Shown here: one piece after another, positions 8,160-17,925 of the stretch | How positions within the stretch are numbered: position 1 is the first letter of the stretch | Layout: every line of letters begins with the position of its first letter | Source: Furfurilactobacillus rossiae DSM 15814 | GTDB taxonomy: Bacteria; Bacillota; Bacilli; Lactobacillales; Lactobacillaceae | Length of the DNA stretch: 64,000 bases | Assembly: GCF_000428925.1 (NCBI RefSeq) | Contig: NZ_AUAW01000006.1 | Coordinates: forward strand, 62,001-126,000 | Reading direction: 5' to 3' | Notes under the pieces: generated by a model | The model's database searches: none | What the model was told of the DNA's origin: nothing | Seen by the model: only the letters and a program-made list of their open reading frames with translations | Made by a program: the position numbers and the translations under genes

Positions 8160-8996
8160 CTAAACGTCCAATGAACCGGAGAGTAATCGATCGATGACAT
8201 TAAGAACCCCTTCATCATTGTTAGAGTCCGTCCTATGAGGCGCCTTTGCCAGCACATCAGCATGAGCGTTAGCCATGGCATATCCGTGCGGCGTCATCGT
8301 TAACATATCGAGATCATTCTCATTGTCACCAAACGTCATGATCTCATCATTTTGAATACCGTAACGTTCTTGTAAATGCTGTAGGCCAGTTTCTTTTGAT
8401 ACTCCAGAAACACCGATATCTTCAGTATTAAAACCAGAATTCATCGCAGATAAACCAGGTTGAAGTTGATTGATCATTTCTGGAATCACTGCCTCAGTGT
8501 TAATCGTTTGATCGAAGCTGACAGCGATTTTAACCAGTTGGTCATCAAGAGTTGCGGGATCGACATCAAACAGGTGGTCCAAACGGATTAGTGAATTATA
8601 GTATCGTTTGATCAATTGGAAAATTGGCTCTGGCGTTTCACTATCCACGTAAGCGCGGTTAACGCCAGATAATGTCGTCAGTGCCATTGGCTGAGGGTAA
8701 TGCTGTTTCAGCACAGCCAAGGTTTGATTGACTAACTGATGGGGAATCTCGCTAGCAAATAATAATGCATCGCGAGCGTGCACAATTGCACCATTATCTG
8801 AGATGAAATCCATTTGATCTTTGAAGGGTAGAAATTGATCAACAAGTCGTTGAAACTGTGAACCGCTGGCTGCGGCAAAATGAATGCCCTTTGCACTCAA
8901 TTGGCGGAATTGTTGTGCAAATCGAGCACGATTGTAGTCATTTTCGTCATTTAGAAAGGTGCCGTCCATGTCAACGGCAATGAGCTTGATGGTCAT
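8160..8996 (-). CDS. Cof-type HAD-IIB sugar-phosphate phosphatase
   Basis: A 278-residue haloacid-dehalogenase-fold phosphatase. Motif I is VDMDGTFLN at the N terminus. Motif IV is MTFGDNENDLDML near residue 230, with the C2-type cap between them, which defines the Cof/IIB group. The family dephosphorylates sugar phosphates or flavin and pyridoxal phosphates; the substrate here cannot be told. AGGAG lies before ATG. It is 42 bp downstream of the M20 peptidase gene on the same strand and probably shares its message. Confidence 0.88.
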   Translation of the reverse strand: MTIKLIAVDMDGTFLNDENDYNRARFAQQFRQLSAKGIHFAAASGSQFQRLVDQFLPFKDQMDFISDNGAIVHARDALLFASEIPHQLVNQTLAVLKQHYPQPMALTTLSGVNRAYVDSETPEPIFQLIKRYYNSLIRLDHLFDVDPATLDDQLVKIAVSFDQTINTEAVIPEMINQLQPGLSAMNSGFNTEDIGVSGVSKETGLQHLQERYGIQNDEIMTFGDNENDLDMLTMTPHGYAMANAHADVLAKAPHRTDSNNDEGVLNVIDRLLSGSLDV

Positions 8997-9038
8997 AGTG
9001 AGAAACTCCTATTCAATAAGATATTGTGATATGCAACG

Positions 9039-10181
9039 TTAGCTTAGATATTCAGTGGCAATTTGCTTGTATACATCAATCAAATGCAAATAATCACTCA
9101 AATCGACATATTCGTTAACTCGATGTGCAATGTCCCACCGACCAGGTCCGAGGACAATAACGGGGAATTTGTTATCCGCCTTAGTGTATTCAGAGGCGTC
9201 GGTGGCGCCGTGAATCACGGATAATTTTGCTGGCTGTTTTGTCGCTTTCGCTAAGGCATCACTGGCAATCTTAACCAGGGAAGATTCACGATCTGAGATA
9301 ACAGGGAAGAAACTGAAATCGACAGTCAGTTTTAACTGCACGCCGGGTTCCTGATTGAGTTTGTCGATAATTTGTTGCAGTCGGTCAATGATTTTTGTAT
9401 TGTCAAATTCCGGAATTGGTCGAATGTTGCCCTCTAGGTGTGCTTGACCAGGAATTGAATTAACTTGATCACCACCGTTGATGACAGTGACAGAATGGAC
9501 AACCGGACCCAGAACGTCACTGGTTGGTGCGTCATCAAATGCATGGTTTTCTTCATTTATAAACTTGACTAGGTTGGTAATGGCATTGATGCCTTTCTCA
9601 GGCATGGAAGAATGAACGGATTTACCAATTGAATCGACAGAATAATCAATGGAACCGTTATGAGCAAAAATAATTTGATCACTAGTAGGTTCTCCAACAA
9701 TCATGGCGTCAACGTGGTCGACATAGCCTGCCTGTGTTAACATCCGTGAACCAGGGGCACCGTACTCTTCGCCCACTGTAGCCAGAAATTGTAGTTTACC
9801 GGCTTTGGGTAACCCCGCGTCATGTAGGTCGATCAGAGTGGTCACCATGGCAGCAAGACCGCTCTTCATATCCGCCGCCCCGCGACCAAAAAGTTGATCA
9901 TTCTCAACATGGGCTGCTAACGGTGGAAAGCGCCAATCATCATGTTCGTCAGCCGCTACCGTATCCTGATGACCCGTCAACATCAACGTTTTGCCGGGTT
10001 TACCCGAATCCAGTTCAGCAAAAAGATTTGTTCTGCCATCTTGATAAGGAATCTTTTTGGCTGTAATGCCGTGCTGCCCGAGTTCAGCGATAATCCTGTC
10101 TGATATGGCTTCTTCATGGCCATTGCGTGAATCAATTTTGATAAAATCCGTTAACAACGTTAATACTTGCTTTTCTTCCAT
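9039..10181 (-). CDS. M20 family metallopeptidase, ArgE/DapE-like deacylase
   Basis: A 380-residue di-zinc amidohydrolase. Conserved elements in order: LTGHQDTV (metal His/Asp), GRGAADMKSGLA, the general base pair in VGEEYGAPGS, a metal residue in IVGEPTSD, a dimerisation insertion, and HGATDASEY with a late His in AHRVNEY. The family includes acetylornithine deacetylase and succinyl-diaminopimelate desuccinylase. No arg or dap genes adjoin it, so the precise substrate stays open. It is first in a two-gene minus-strand unit with the HAD phosphatase. Confidence 0.85.
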   Translation of the reverse strand: MEEKQVLTLLTDFIKIDSRNGHEEAISDRIIAELGQHGITAKKIPYQDGRTNLFAELDSGKPGKTLMLTGHQDTVAADEHDDWRFPPLAAHVENDQLFGRGAADMKSGLAAMVTTLIDLHDAGLPKAGKLQFLATVGEEYGAPGSRMLTQAGYVDHVDAMIVGEPTSDQIIFAHNGSIDYSVDSIGKSVHSSMPEKGINAITNLVKFINEENHAFDDAPTSDVLGPVVHSVTVINGGDQVNSIPGQAHLEGNIRPIPEFDNTKIIDRLQQIIDKLNQEPGVQLKLTVDFSFFPVISDRESSLVKIASDALAKATKQPAKLSVIHGATDASEYTKADNKFPVIVLGPGRWDIAHRVNEYVDLSDYLHLIDVYKQIATEYLS

Positions 10182-10594
10182 AGATTCTCAAACCACCTTT
10201 TTCTAAACCGATTACATCCTTTATAGCACTTATTTCGACTAAAAGTGGCGGTTTGTGTAAAAAAGCTAATTTACGTCCATCCGTCTTGTTTGACTATCCT
10301 GAAATTGCAACTTGATGCGAAAAACGAAAATGACCGAAAATCGTTATGATTTGTTTCATGAGAATTGTGCAAACGTCTGTGCTATCCTAGACCAATCTTT
10401 CAAATATCTTGATGTATAAGCAATTAGTCAATAACCAATTCTGACAATTGATGAGAGAAAAAACGGAATTTAATTATTTTCTCATAATATATTGGTTGTC
10501 GAGCTAATTGTGAACAGGTATGGTGTGAAGCATAGACCAATTGATATAAACATGTACTAAAGGCCTATATACTTAGATTGAAAAGGTGATACCA
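10182..10594. other. Divergent intergenic region between the M20 peptidase and transaldolase
   Basis: A 413-bp AT-rich stretch separating divergent genes; it must hold both promoters. I find no strong -35/-10 pair, no repeat copy and no credible small gene. An imperfect inverted repeat GAGAgAAAA..TTTTcTC at about 10453-10484 is the only structure of note. Confidence 0.4.
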
Positions 10595-11326
10595 ATGGAC
10601 GAAACAAGAATTAATCAATTAGGTGTAGAACTTTATGCTGACGGTGCAGATATTGACCAAATGGTCGATGCCTACAAATCAGGTTTAGTGACTGGGTTTA
10701 CAACCAATCCTTCTTTGATGAAGGCTGCCGGGGTTACGGACTATATTGAGTTTGCACATCAAGCTGTTGCAAGCATTCCTGATTTACCGATTTCATTTGA
10801 GGTATTCAGTGATGATTTTGGCGATATGGAAGAAGAAGCACATATTATCAGTCATTTCGGAACGCATGTGTATGTGAAAATTCCTGTCATGAATTCTTTA
10901 GGTGAATCGAGTATTCCGTTGATTCACAAATTGTCTCATGATGGCATTAAGGTTAACGCAACCGCCATTTTTACGGAAGAACAAGTTCGTAACGTACGCG
11001 ATGCTCTTGATGAAACAACAGGCGGGATTGTTTCGGTCTTTGCAGGCCGGATTGCTGATACCGGTGTGGATCCACGCCCATTAATGTCTAAATATGCTGA
11101 TATTGTTCACTTTAAGCCTAACTTGAAGCTGTTGTGGGCCAGTCAGCGAGAAGTTTACAACATTATGCAGGCGGCTCAAACGCATACAGATATCATTACT
11201 TGCACGCCGGATTCATTGAAAAAGCTGACGTTATTGGGCAAACCACTGGCTGAGTATTCATTAGACACAGTCAAACGTTTCAAGGCCGACAGCCAGGCAC
11301 TTGGCTTTAAGATTTTGACTAAGTAG
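10595..11326 (+). CDS. tal: Transaldolase
   Basis: Transfers dihydroxyacetone units between sugar phosphates in the non-oxidative pentose phosphate pathway. A 243-residue class I aldolase barrel with GLVTGFTTNPSLM near the N terminus, the Schiff-base Lys in YVKIPVMN, NATAIFTEEQV and FAGRIADTGVDP. The Asp and Asn of the family are present. I start at ATG 10595, seven bases after AAGGTGAT; an in-frame GTG at 10586 lies inside that site. Single-gene unit with its own terminator. Linked physiologically to gnd and the deo and rbs genes that also make pentose phosphates. Confidence 0.9.
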   Translation: MDETRINQLGVELYADGADIDQMVDAYKSGLVTGFTTNPSLMKAAGVTDYIEFAHQAVASIPDLPISFEVFSDDFGDMEEEAHIISHFGTHVYVKIPVMNSLGESSIPLIHKLSHDGIKVNATAIFTEEQVRNVRDALDETTGGIVSVFAGRIADTGVDPRPLMSKYADIVHFKPNLKLLWASQREVYNIMQAAQTHTDIITCTPDSLKKLTLLGKPLAEYSLDTVKRFKADSQALGFKILTK

Positions 11327-11389
11327 CCACCGACTTATAACTGTCATTAACTTGGACTACAACGCACGATTTGAGAAAATAACACGACG

Positions 11390-11434
11390 AAACGGTCATC
11401 ACTATCTCTGGGAAAGGTAGTGATGACCGTTTTG
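11390..11434. terminator. Strong bidirectional terminator
   Basis: AAACGGTCATCACTA pairs exactly with TAGTGATGACCGTTT around a 13-base loop. It lies between the convergent transaldolase and sigma-factor genes and can serve both. Confidence 0.93.
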
Positions 11435-11453
11435 TGTCCATTAAGGTGTAGCG

Positions 11454-12008
11454 TTAAAAGAATTCAGGAAAGTGAGCCTGAAGCTTGGCCGCCAAACGTT
11501 CACGGTGTTTGTACAGAGTCGGTCTGGAAACATGAAGTGACTTCGCAGCTTGACTAATGGTCATTTCTTCATCAAGCAAATGGCTTAGTAGCCTTTTTTC
11601 TGATGGTGTGCAAGTTGTGATCAGTCGATTAATAAAATCATGGTTTTCCATGTTGATCGCTGTTGCCTCCGTGTTTTGGAGCTGGTTGACTACAGTATCA
11701 CTAAGTTCACTTTGATGGCTTAATCGACGAGTGCTAGCACGTAACCAGTCTAGCAGGCGCCAGTAGAGCCGTTGATAAGCATAGCGACGTAAGGCGTCGG
11801 CGTCTTGATCTCCGAAGGCATTCACATAGTCTTTAAATACCGCCACGTAGATGAGGCGACCTTCAGAAACAGCATCGTCAAAATTTGAATCTCCAGGGTG
11901 TACGTTAAGGCGTTTCAGAACACCATACAGAACACGGCTGTTACTTTCGTGTGTGATAAAGGTGAAGGCTTGCTGTGTTAATTGTTCATCTTCATTATGA
12001 ATGGGCAT
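11454..12008 (-). CDS. ComX/SigH-like alternative sigma factor
   Basis: About 184 residues. Region 2 is seen as FDDAVSEGRLIYVAVFKDYV followed by RRYAYQRLYWRLLDWLRA, the sigma-70 core-binding and -10 recognition helices. A C-terminal helix-turn-helix (TISQAAKSLHVSRPTLYKHRE) resembles region 4. The size and lack of region 1 fit the SigH/ComX class that directs late competence genes in lactic acid bacteria. I start at MPIHNEDE because GAGGAAA lies just upstream; the longer frame adds 65 residues unlike a sigma factor. It is monocistronic. It could instead be a plasmid- or phage-type sigma-like regulator. Confidence 0.7.
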   Translation of the reverse strand: MPIHNEDEQLTQQAFTFITHESNSRVLYGVLKRLNVHPGDSNFDDAVSEGRLIYVAVFKDYVNAFGDQDADALRRYAYQRLYWRLLDWLRASTRRLSHQSELSDTVVNQLQNTEATAINMENHDFINRLITTCTPSEKRLLSHLLDEEMTISQAAKSLHVSRPTLYKHRERLAAKLQAHFPEFF

Positions 12009-12340
12009 GTAATTTCCTCGTTTGGTTTTGATTGTTGCCTTGTACACAGACACAGTCAAAACGATTATTTTTTTGCGTCGAAGGCCGTTGACGTAAAGGA
12101 GAATAACGTGCTGTTGAACAATAAACCATGCTGTAAATTCGGACTGAGCGAGTGCAAACAGAACACGTGAAATCGCTTCACGGTTTGGGCTAGACCAATG
12201 CATTTAAAACTGGCCTCTAAATCCGTTCAATCAATCTGTGGTTGCCATAATGATAGGCATTAAAGGCATGAAAGATTGTAAATTTACTAAACGGATATAA
12301 AGCGCTTAATTGTCACCGTGAAATTATTTTCTAAAATATT

Positions 12341-12371
12341 GTGGACAAATGTTCACGACTTCTGATATACT
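12341..12371 (+). promoter_or_regulatory. deo promoter with overlapping palindrome
   Basis: A -35 TGGACA (12342) and -10 TATACT (12366) are 18 bp apart. The -35 lies inside the palindrome GTGGACAAATGTTCAC (12341-12356), well placed for a repressor such as the DeoR encoded downstream. An AAAGCGCTT core resembling a catabolite site is at 12299. The rest of the 394-bp gap holds nothing else I can support. Confidence 0.65.
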
Positions 12372-12402
12372 GATGTCAGACAAATGAAAGGGGTTTCATA
12401 AA

Positions 12403-13089
12403 ATGACATTAACTGTTGCACAACTCGCAAAATACATGGACCACACAATGCTTAAACCAGAAGCAACTTCGGCAATGATTGATAAAACTATTGCGGAGGC
12501 TCGCGAATACAACACGGCTTCTGTATGTATCAATCCTTACTGGGTTGCCCGTGTTCATAAGGGGCTTGAGGGAACCGACATTGCCACTTGTACTGTAATT
12601 GGTTTCCCACTGGGAGCTTCAACGACCGCAACAAAAGTTTTTGAAACCAACGAGGCTATTGATAACGGTGCCGACGAAATTGACATGGTGATCAATATTG
12701 GCGAATTAAAATCTAATAACGATGAAGCCGTTTTGACAGATATTAAGGCGGTTGCAGAGGCAACTCATGACAAGGGTAAATTACTTAAGGTAATTATTGA
12801 AAACGCTTTATTAACGGATGAAGAAAAACGACGGGCTTCCGAGTTGACCGTTAAGGGTGGCGCTGATTTTGTTAAAACGTCGACTGGATTTTCCACCTCT
12901 GGCGCTAAGGCCGAAGACGTTCGTTTAATGCGTGAGGCAGTTGGTCCTGACTTTAAGATTAAGGCAGCTGGTGGCATGCACAGCTTGAAAGACACGTTAG
13001 CCATGATCGACGCAGGTGCCAATCGTTTAGGTGTCTCTGCATCAGTTGCAATCCTCGAAGAAGCAAAAGCACAACCGGCAACAGTTTAA
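12403..13089 (+). CDS. deoC: Deoxyribose-phosphate aldolase
   Basis: Class I aldolase that splits 2-deoxyribose 5-phosphate into glyceraldehyde 3-phosphate and acetaldehyde, ending deoxynucleoside catabolism. It has 228 residues. Recognisable motifs are [39 protein letters not shown] and the Schiff-base Lys in FVKTSTGFS, then [16 protein letters not shown] lies before ATG. It leads the deo set deoC-deoB-deoD-deoR-pdp behind a good promoter with a palindromic operator. Confidence 0.96.
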   Translation: MTLTVAQLAKYMDHTMLKPEATSAMIDKTIAEAREYNTASVCINPYWVARVHKGLEGTDIATCTVIGFPLGASTTATKVFETNEAIDNGADEIDMVINIGELKSNNDEAVLTDIKAVAEATHDKGKLLKVIIENALLTDEEKRRASELTVKGGADFVKTSTGFSTSGAKAEDVRLMREAVGPDFKIKAAGGMHSLKDTLAMIDAGANRLGVSASVAILEEAKAQPATV

Positions 13090-13110
13090 CAAGACACATT
13101 TTCGATAAAA

Positions 13111-13124
13111 TGTAAGCGCTTGCC
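13111..13124 (+). promoter_or_regulatory. Catabolite-responsive element (cre) between deoC and deoB
   Basis: TGTAAGCGCTTGCC matches the CcpA site pattern TG-n-AANCGNT at nearly every key position. It lies 22 bp after deoC and about 80 bp before deoB, so CcpA could block read-through or a local promoter. Confidence 0.6.
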
Positions 13125-13203
13125 GAACGAAAAGGTTAAGTGATTTTAGATAACTGCGCATTAATATGAGCGTAAGCGAGACAGGAAAGGACTTTCAAAA
13201 ATC

Positions 13204-14415
13204 ATGGCATACAAACGAATTTTTGCAATTGTAATGGATTCAGTCGGTATTGGGGAGGCTCCAGACGCCGCAGACTTCGATGATGTGGGTGCTGATACAC
13301 TTGGGCATGTCGGCGAATTTTATGCGGGAGATTTGGCACTGCCCAATTTAGGTAAGTTAGGCCTCAGCAACATTCGTCCCGGCAAGCCGATTCAGGGTGT
13401 ACCAGTTGCTGATCAGGCCATTGGCGCATTCGGTAAGATGCGTGAAGTTTCTGCTGGTAAGGATAGCATGGACGGTCATTGGGAAATGATGGGGCTGCCT
13501 GTTAGAAAGCCTTTATCGACTTTTCCAAATGGATTTCCAGAAGAAATTATTAAAAAGCTGGAAGATTTCTCTGGCCGCCATGTAATTGTTAACAAGCCTT
13601 ATTCGGGAACTGACGTTATTCATGATTACGGTGAACAACAGATGAAGACCGGCGAATTGATTGTTTATACGTCTGGAGATTCAGTGCTTCAAATTGCGGC
13701 CCATGAAGATGTTATTTCTGTTAAAGAACTGTACAAAATTTGTGAATATGCGCGTTCACTAGTTAACGGACCAGAATGGACAATTGGCCGGATTATTGCG
13801 CGTCCTTACGTTGGCCCTGACAAGGATCACTTTACTCGAACGGCTAACCGTCATGACTTCAGTCTAGAACCAATTGGCGAAACGGACATGGATCGCTTAA
13901 AGGCGGCTGGACTTGATGTGATTGGTGTGGGTAAAATTAATGACATTTTCTCCGGCCATGGCATTACCAAAGGCTACCACAATGAAAGTAACATGGACGG
14001 AATGGATCATGTGGATGAAGTTATGGCTAGTGATTTCCATGGCTTCTGCTTTACGAACCTAGTCGATTTTGACGCAATGTATGGTCACCGCCGTAATCCA
14101 AAGGGATTTGGTCAGGCTTTAATGGACTTTGACCAACGGTTGACCAAGGTATTGGCAAACTTAAAGGATGACGATTTGCTCATGATTACAGCTGATCACG
14201 GTAACGATCCTGGCTACCGCGGTACGGATCATACACGTGAATTCGTTCCTTTGCTGGCGTACTCACCATCTATGAAGCACGCTAATCAGTCATTGGGCAT
14301 TCGCCCGACTTTTGCTGATATGGGCGCGACAGTATTGGAAAACTTTGGTGTGCAAGGGAATAGTGAAGGCACGAGTTTCTTGAGTGAAGTCAGCAATGGC
14401 GAAACGGTAAAGTAA
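13204..14415 (+). CDS. deoB: Phosphopentomutase
   Basis: Interconverts (deoxy)ribose 1-phosphate and 5-phosphate, linking nucleoside phosphorylases to deoC and the pentose phosphate pathway. It has 403 residues of the alkaline-phosphatase superfamily with two Mn sites: [14 protein letters not shown] at the N terminus, VGADTLGH, and [19 protein letters not shown] near residue 320-340. [13 protein letters not shown], around the phospho-accepting Thr region, is present. ATG follows GGAAAGGAC. It is followed 25 bp later by deoD. Confidence 0.96.
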   Translation: MAYKRIFAIVMDSVGIGEAPDAADFDDVGADTLGHVGEFYAGDLALPNLGKLGLSNIRPGKPIQGVPVADQAIGAFGKMREVSAGKDSMDGHWEMMGLPVRKPLSTFPNGFPEEIIKKLEDFSGRHVIVNKPYSGTDVIHDYGEQQMKTGELIVYTSGDSVLQIAAHEDVISVKELYKICEYARSLVNGPEWTIGRIIARPYVGPDKDHFTRTANRHDFSLEPIGETDMDRLKAAGLDVIGVGKINDIFSGHGITKGYHNESNMDGMDHVDEVMASDFHGFCFTNLVDFDAMYGHRRNPKGFGQALMDFDQRLTKVLANLKDDDLLMITADHGNDPGYRGTDHTREFVPLLAYSPSMKHANQSLGIRPTFADMGATVLENFGVQGNSEGTSFLSEVSNGETVK

Positions 14416-14440
14416 ACCTTTCGAATGAGGAGGATGCATA

Positions 14441-15151
14441 ATGAGTACACATATTGGCGCCAACATGGGCGACTACGCTGATACAGTTTTGCTGCCAGGA
14501 GATCCACTGCGGGCAAAGTATATCGCTGAAAACTTTTTGACCAACGTAAAACAGGTAAATTCGGTTCGGAATGCTTTTGGTTACACTGGTGAATATAAAG
14601 GCCACCGTGTTTCCGTTCAAGGGTCAGGGATGGGGATTCCATCCATGTCCATTTACATTAATGAATTAGTTAAATTCTTTGGTGTGAAAACAATCATTCG
14701 GGTCGGCTCGTGTGGCGGTATGGCGCCGGATGTTCACTTACGGGACGTGCTGTTAGCATCGGGTTCAACAACGGACTCTGCCGTAACCGCGAATACATTT
14801 GGACCAGGCATTCATTATGCACCACTAGCTAACTTTGAACTGTTGGACACGGCTTTTCATGAAGCTCAGAAGATGGGCATTACGCCCAAAGTAGGTGACA
14901 TTTTTGCCGCGGACCGTTTCTATAATGATGAACTAGACATGAAGAAGTTGGCTGATTATGGTGTTATTGGCACCGAAATGGAATCAGCAGGGTTATACTT
15001 ATTGGGTGCCAAACTTCACTTCCGTGCACTGTCAGTGTTGACGGTCAGTGACTTAATCTTTGGCGAAGAAAAAACCACGGCGGAGGAACGCGAAAAAACG
15101 TTCAACGACATGATTAACATTTCGTTAGCAACAGCGATTGCTGGTAAGTAA
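14441..15151 (+). CDS. deoD: Purine-nucleoside phosphorylase, DeoD type
   Basis: Phosphorolysis of purine (deoxy)nucleosides to base and (deoxy)ribose 1-phosphate. It has 236 residues, the hexameric DeoD class. Motifs: HIGANMGDYADTVLLPGDP with the phosphate-site Arg in LRAKY, GSGMGIPS, RVGSCGGM, and the ribose and base contacts in GTEMESAG and LTVSDLIFG with the catalytic Asp. ATG follows GAGGAGG by six bases. A hairpin lies after the stop codon, so the regulator gene downstream may be transcribed less. Confidence 0.96.
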   Translation: MSTHIGANMGDYADTVLLPGDPLRAKYIAENFLTNVKQVNSVRNAFGYTGEYKGHRVSVQGSGMGIPSMSIYINELVKFFGVKTIIRVGSCGGMAPDVHLRDVLLASGSTTDSAVTANTFGPGIHYAPLANFELLDTAFHEAQKMGITPKVGDIFAADRFYNDELDMKKLADYGVIGTEMESAGLYLLGAKLHFRALSVLTVSDLIFGEEKTTAEEREKTFNDMINISLATAIAGK

Positions 15152-15196
15152 TACAACATTGAGTTTGAGATGTTTAGGAAGACATTGGTTAATCAA

Positions 15197-15245
15197 TAAA
15201 GGGCGAATGGTTCGGCGATTTGCCAAATCATTCGCCCTTCGTTTA
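15197..15245 (+). terminator. Hairpin between deoD and deoR
   Basis: AAAGGGCGAATG pairs with CATTCGCCCTT around a loop rich in G and C, followed by CGTTTATTG. The T tract is weak, so it may attenuate and not fully stop transcription. Confidence 0.7.
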
Positions 15246-15339
15246 TTGCCGGTATTGCACCCGTTTCTAGGGGCAACGTGACGTTAATTGCAATCGTGAC
15301 AGAGATTCCGAAACCGTGGGACGAAAAGAGGAAATGTTC

Positions 15340-16296
15340 GTGGAAACAGATGATCAAAAAACGGCAGATAGCCTCAAAGCAGCGACCTTGTACTACCAAA
15401 ATAATTGGAGTCAAGGCGAAATTGCAACCGAAATGAACATTTCACGTGCAACGGTTTCACGCTTATTGCAGTACGCAAGAAAGACTGGCTTGGTTAAAAT
15501 TGAAATTGCGGCGCCGATGACACCAGTAGCTACGTTGACGGCGCAGCTCCAAGAAAAGTATCAGCTGACACATTTGCTAGTTGTGCCAACACAAGGGGCG
15601 GGTACTCCTGATTTATTGTCACGTGTTGGGAAAGCGGCTGCAGAATATATTGAATCAATTGTAACGACAGATGACATTATCGGACTTGGGTGGGGGAAAA
15701 CCATTCATCAAGTTGCAAATCATTTGGATCCTAAGGATGTTAGCGGCATAACCGTTGTCCAGATGAAAGGTAGTGTGGCGAATACGCAGAGTAATAACTT
15801 TGCGTTTGAAAGCGTTAATACATTTGCCAACGCTTTTCATACTTTACCGCAGTACTTGCCACTGCCAGTGATTTTCGATCACCAACAAACAAAGGAATTA
15901 GTTGAACAGGATACACACATTAAACACATTATTGAACTGGGCAAAAAGGCTGATATTGCTGTTTTTACCGTTGGTACAGTTCGCGATTCAGCGTTGCTGT
16001 TTAAGCTGGGATACTTCACTCAAGCCGAACAAGCTTATTTACAAGACCATGCGGTTGGCGATGTATTTTCCCGCTTTATTAATGCCCAAGGTCAGTTGGT
16101 TGATACAAATATTGATCAGCGAACGATTGGCATTCCACTGGATGCGCTTGCCAATATTCCACACAGCGTGTTAGTTGCCGCTAATCCCGCCAAGGTACCT
16201 GCTGTACACGGCGCTGTTACAGCAGGTTATGCGAACACGTTGATTATTGATCAAGGAAGCGCAACTCAGCTATTAAATTATGACCCAGTTCACTAA
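15340..16296 (+). CDS. deoR: Deoxyribonucleoside regulator, SorC/DeoR type
   Basis: Repressor of the deo genes, 318 residues. An N-terminal helix-turn-helix (NWSQGEIATEMNISRATVSR) precedes a sugar-binding SorC domain (GLGWGKTIHQVA, FTVGTVRDSALLFKLGYF, GAVTAGYANTLIID). The wording closely tracks Bacillus subtilis DeoR, whose inducer is deoxyribose 5-phosphate. I start at GTG 15340, eight bases after AGAGG; upstream in-frame GTG 15316 and ATG 15334 are poorly spaced. Its place inside the deo set supports local control. The likely target is the palindrome in the deoC promoter. Confidence 0.9.
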   Translation: METDDQKTADSLKAATLYYQNNWSQGEIATEMNISRATVSRLLQYARKTGLVKIEIAAPMTPVATLTAQLQEKYQLTHLLVVPTQGAGTPDLLSRVGKAAAEYIESIVTTDDIIGLGWGKTIHQVANHLDPKDVSGITVVQMKGSVANTQSNNFAFESVNTFANAFHTLPQYLPLPVIFDHQQTKELVEQDTHIKHIIELGKKADIAVFTVGTVRDSALLFKLGYFTQAEQAYLQDHAVGDVFSRFINAQGQLVDTNIDQRTIGIPLDALANIPHSVLVAANPAKVPAVHGAVTAGYANTLIIDQGSATQLLNYDPVH

Positions 16297-16315
16297 GTGA
16301 TGGAGGTCAGTAACC

Positions 16316-17614
16316 ATGAGAATGGTCGACGTAATTGATACGAAACGTAATGGTGGGGAACTAACCACCGAACAAATTGAATTTTTTATTAACGGATATA
16401 CAAAAGGTGACATTCCGGACTATCAGGTTAGTGCGCTATTAATGGCGATTTATCTAAAAGGAATGACAAAGCAAGAAACGGCCACCATGACAATGACGAT
16501 GTTGCATTCGGGCGATCAGTTGGATTTGAGTGAAATTCCTGGCGTCAAGGTGGACAAACATTCGACCGGTGGTGTTGGTGACAAGACCAGTATTCCATTA
16601 GCGCCTTTGGTAGCCTCGGTTGGTATTCCGGTTCCAATGATTTCTGGGCGCGGTCTTGGTCATACAGGTGGCACGTTGGATAAGTTGGAGGCCATTCCTG
16701 GTTTAAAGGTTGAAATTAGTGAAGCGTCATTTAAGCAGCAGTTGCGCGATGTTGGCTGTGCCATTGTCGGTGCAACTGGAAACATTGCCCCAGCAGACAA
16801 GAAGATTTACGCATTACGGGATGTAACCGATACGGTTGATTCCATTCCGCTGATTGCTGGCTCAATTATGAGTAAAAAAATTGCTAGTGGAACAGATGCC
16901 TTAGTTTTGGATGTTAAAACGGGTAGCGGTGCTTTTATGAAAACAGAGGCAGATTCAGTTGCGTTAGCCAAAGAACTAGTCGGCATTGGTAAAAGTGTTG
17001 GTATGAATGCAATGGCGGTTATTTCCGACATGAATCAGCCATTAGGAAATGCCATTGGTAACGCCTTGGAAATTGAAGAGTCAATTGCATTATTAAAGGG
17101 CAATGGCCCAGCTGATTTGCTTGATTTGGTATTAACAATTGGCAGTCAAATGGTTGTCATGGCAAATAAAGCAACCGATCTAGATGCTGCCAGAAAAATG
17201 CTACAGCAGCATATTGATGATGGCTCCGCTTTGACTAAGTTCAAAGAAATGATCATCGCTCAGGGTGGTGACGGTCGCGTGATTGAAAACCCAACAATGA
17301 TGCCTCAGGCAACCTATCAAATGCCGATATTGGCGGCTCGTGATGGCGTTATCACCAAAATGAAGGCAGATGAAATGGGCATTGCTGCGATGATGCTTGG
17401 TGGTGGACGGCAGAAGAAGGATGATCAATTAGATTATGCTGTCGGTTTGACGTTGTCCAAAAAGGTTGGTGACGAAGTTCATCAAGGTGACACGATTTTG
17501 ACAATTCACAGTAACCGAGAGGATGTTAGCGATGTTCAGCAATTGATTGAAGCAAATATTTCAATTGGTGATGAGGCGCAGCCATTGACACTCATCCACG
17601 AGGTTATCGATTAA
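16316..17614 (+). CDS. pdp: Pyrimidine-nucleoside phosphorylase
   Basis: Phosphorolysis of thymidine, uridine and deoxyuridine; 432 residues. The glycosyltransferase-family signature [14 protein letters not shown], the phosphate loop, and [22 protein letters not shown] are present. The C-terminal alpha/beta domain follows [14 protein letters not shown]. Low-GC Gram-positives usually carry the broad Pdp and not thymidine-specific DeoA, so I prefer pdp; deoA is the alternative symbol. It ends the deo set. ATG follows GGAGGT by nine bases. Confidence 0.93.
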   Translation: MRMVDVIDTKRNGGELTTEQIEFFINGYTKGDIPDYQVSALLMAIYLKGMTKQETATMTMTMLHSGDQLDLSEIPGVKVDKHSTGGVGDKTSIPLAPLVASVGIPVPMISGRGLGHTGGTLDKLEAIPGLKVEISEASFKQQLRDVGCAIVGATGNIAPADKKIYALRDVTDTVDSIPLIAGSIMSKKIASGTDALVLDVKTGSGAFMKTEADSVALAKELVGIGKSVGMNAMAVISDMNQPLGNAIGNALEIEESIALLKGNGPADLLDLVLTIGSQMVVMANKATDLDAARKMLQQHIDDGSALTKFKEMIIAQGGDGRVIENPTMMPQATYQMPILAARDGVITKMKADEMGIAAMMLGGGRQKKDDQLDYAVGLTLSKKVGDEVHQGDTILTIHSNREDVSDVQQLIEANISIGDEAQPLTLIHEVID

Positions 17615-17635
17615 AGTTTGGGGTTAGAGCAAGTT

Positions 17636-17816
17636 ACCGTGTACTCAAGTGACATTTGAACTTAAGCTTGATACAGGTGAGTGTCTTGGGCCAGCGGTGC
17701 CGTCCTTGTATTGAAGAAGGCATGGTGAGTTTTGGGTCACGCGCTTGAATCTGCATGCGATTATTGCTAAACTACTTTAGAAAATAACTGTCCGACAGTG
17801 AGCGGACCTTTTTTGG
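17636..17816 (+). other. Structured leader-like region after pdp with a terminator hairpin
   Basis: CTTGATACAGG (17667) pairs with CCTTGTATTGAAG (17704) with one bulge, enclosing a GC-rich loop. GTCCG and CGGAC (17793-17810) form a hairpin ending in TTTTTT. It does not match TPP, purine or preQ1 riboswitch consensus that I know. It may be the pdp terminator plus an unidentified leader of the permease. Confidence 0.45.
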
Positions 17817-17826
17817 AGGCAGGACC

Positions 17827-17925
17827 ATGATGTTTTTGACGAATCTTTTTTTCGAACAACAAGTTAAGGGCATCGTGGCCCCTCAGTCATTTTCCGCAAA
17901 TATTGTTAATTATAAGCGTTACTGA
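17827..17925 (+). CDS. Putative 32-residue leader peptide before the nucleobase permease
   Basis: A small frame opening with ATGATG nine bases after a perfect TTTTTTGGAGGCAGG ribosome site. It encodes MMFLTNLFFEQQ... and ends ...VNYKRY. It contains a run of seven T (CTTTTTTT) at codons 7-9. Its stop codon falls inside the 5' arm of a terminator hairpin that precedes the permease. This is the geometry of pyrimidine-sensed attenuation in enteric pyrBI, where a U-rich pause inside a leader peptide couples UTP supply to ribosome position. Too short for homology; the peptide itself probably has no function. Confidence 0.55.
   Translation: MMFLTNLFFEQQVKGIVAPQSFSANIVNYKRY

Noticed and set aside
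14286-14642. A 118-codon minus-strand frame over deoB-deoD
   Set aside because: Antisense shadow of two well-recognised genes.
17636-17816. TPP, purine or preQ1 riboswitch before the NCS1 permease
   Set aside because: None of the conserved core motifs of those classes is present.
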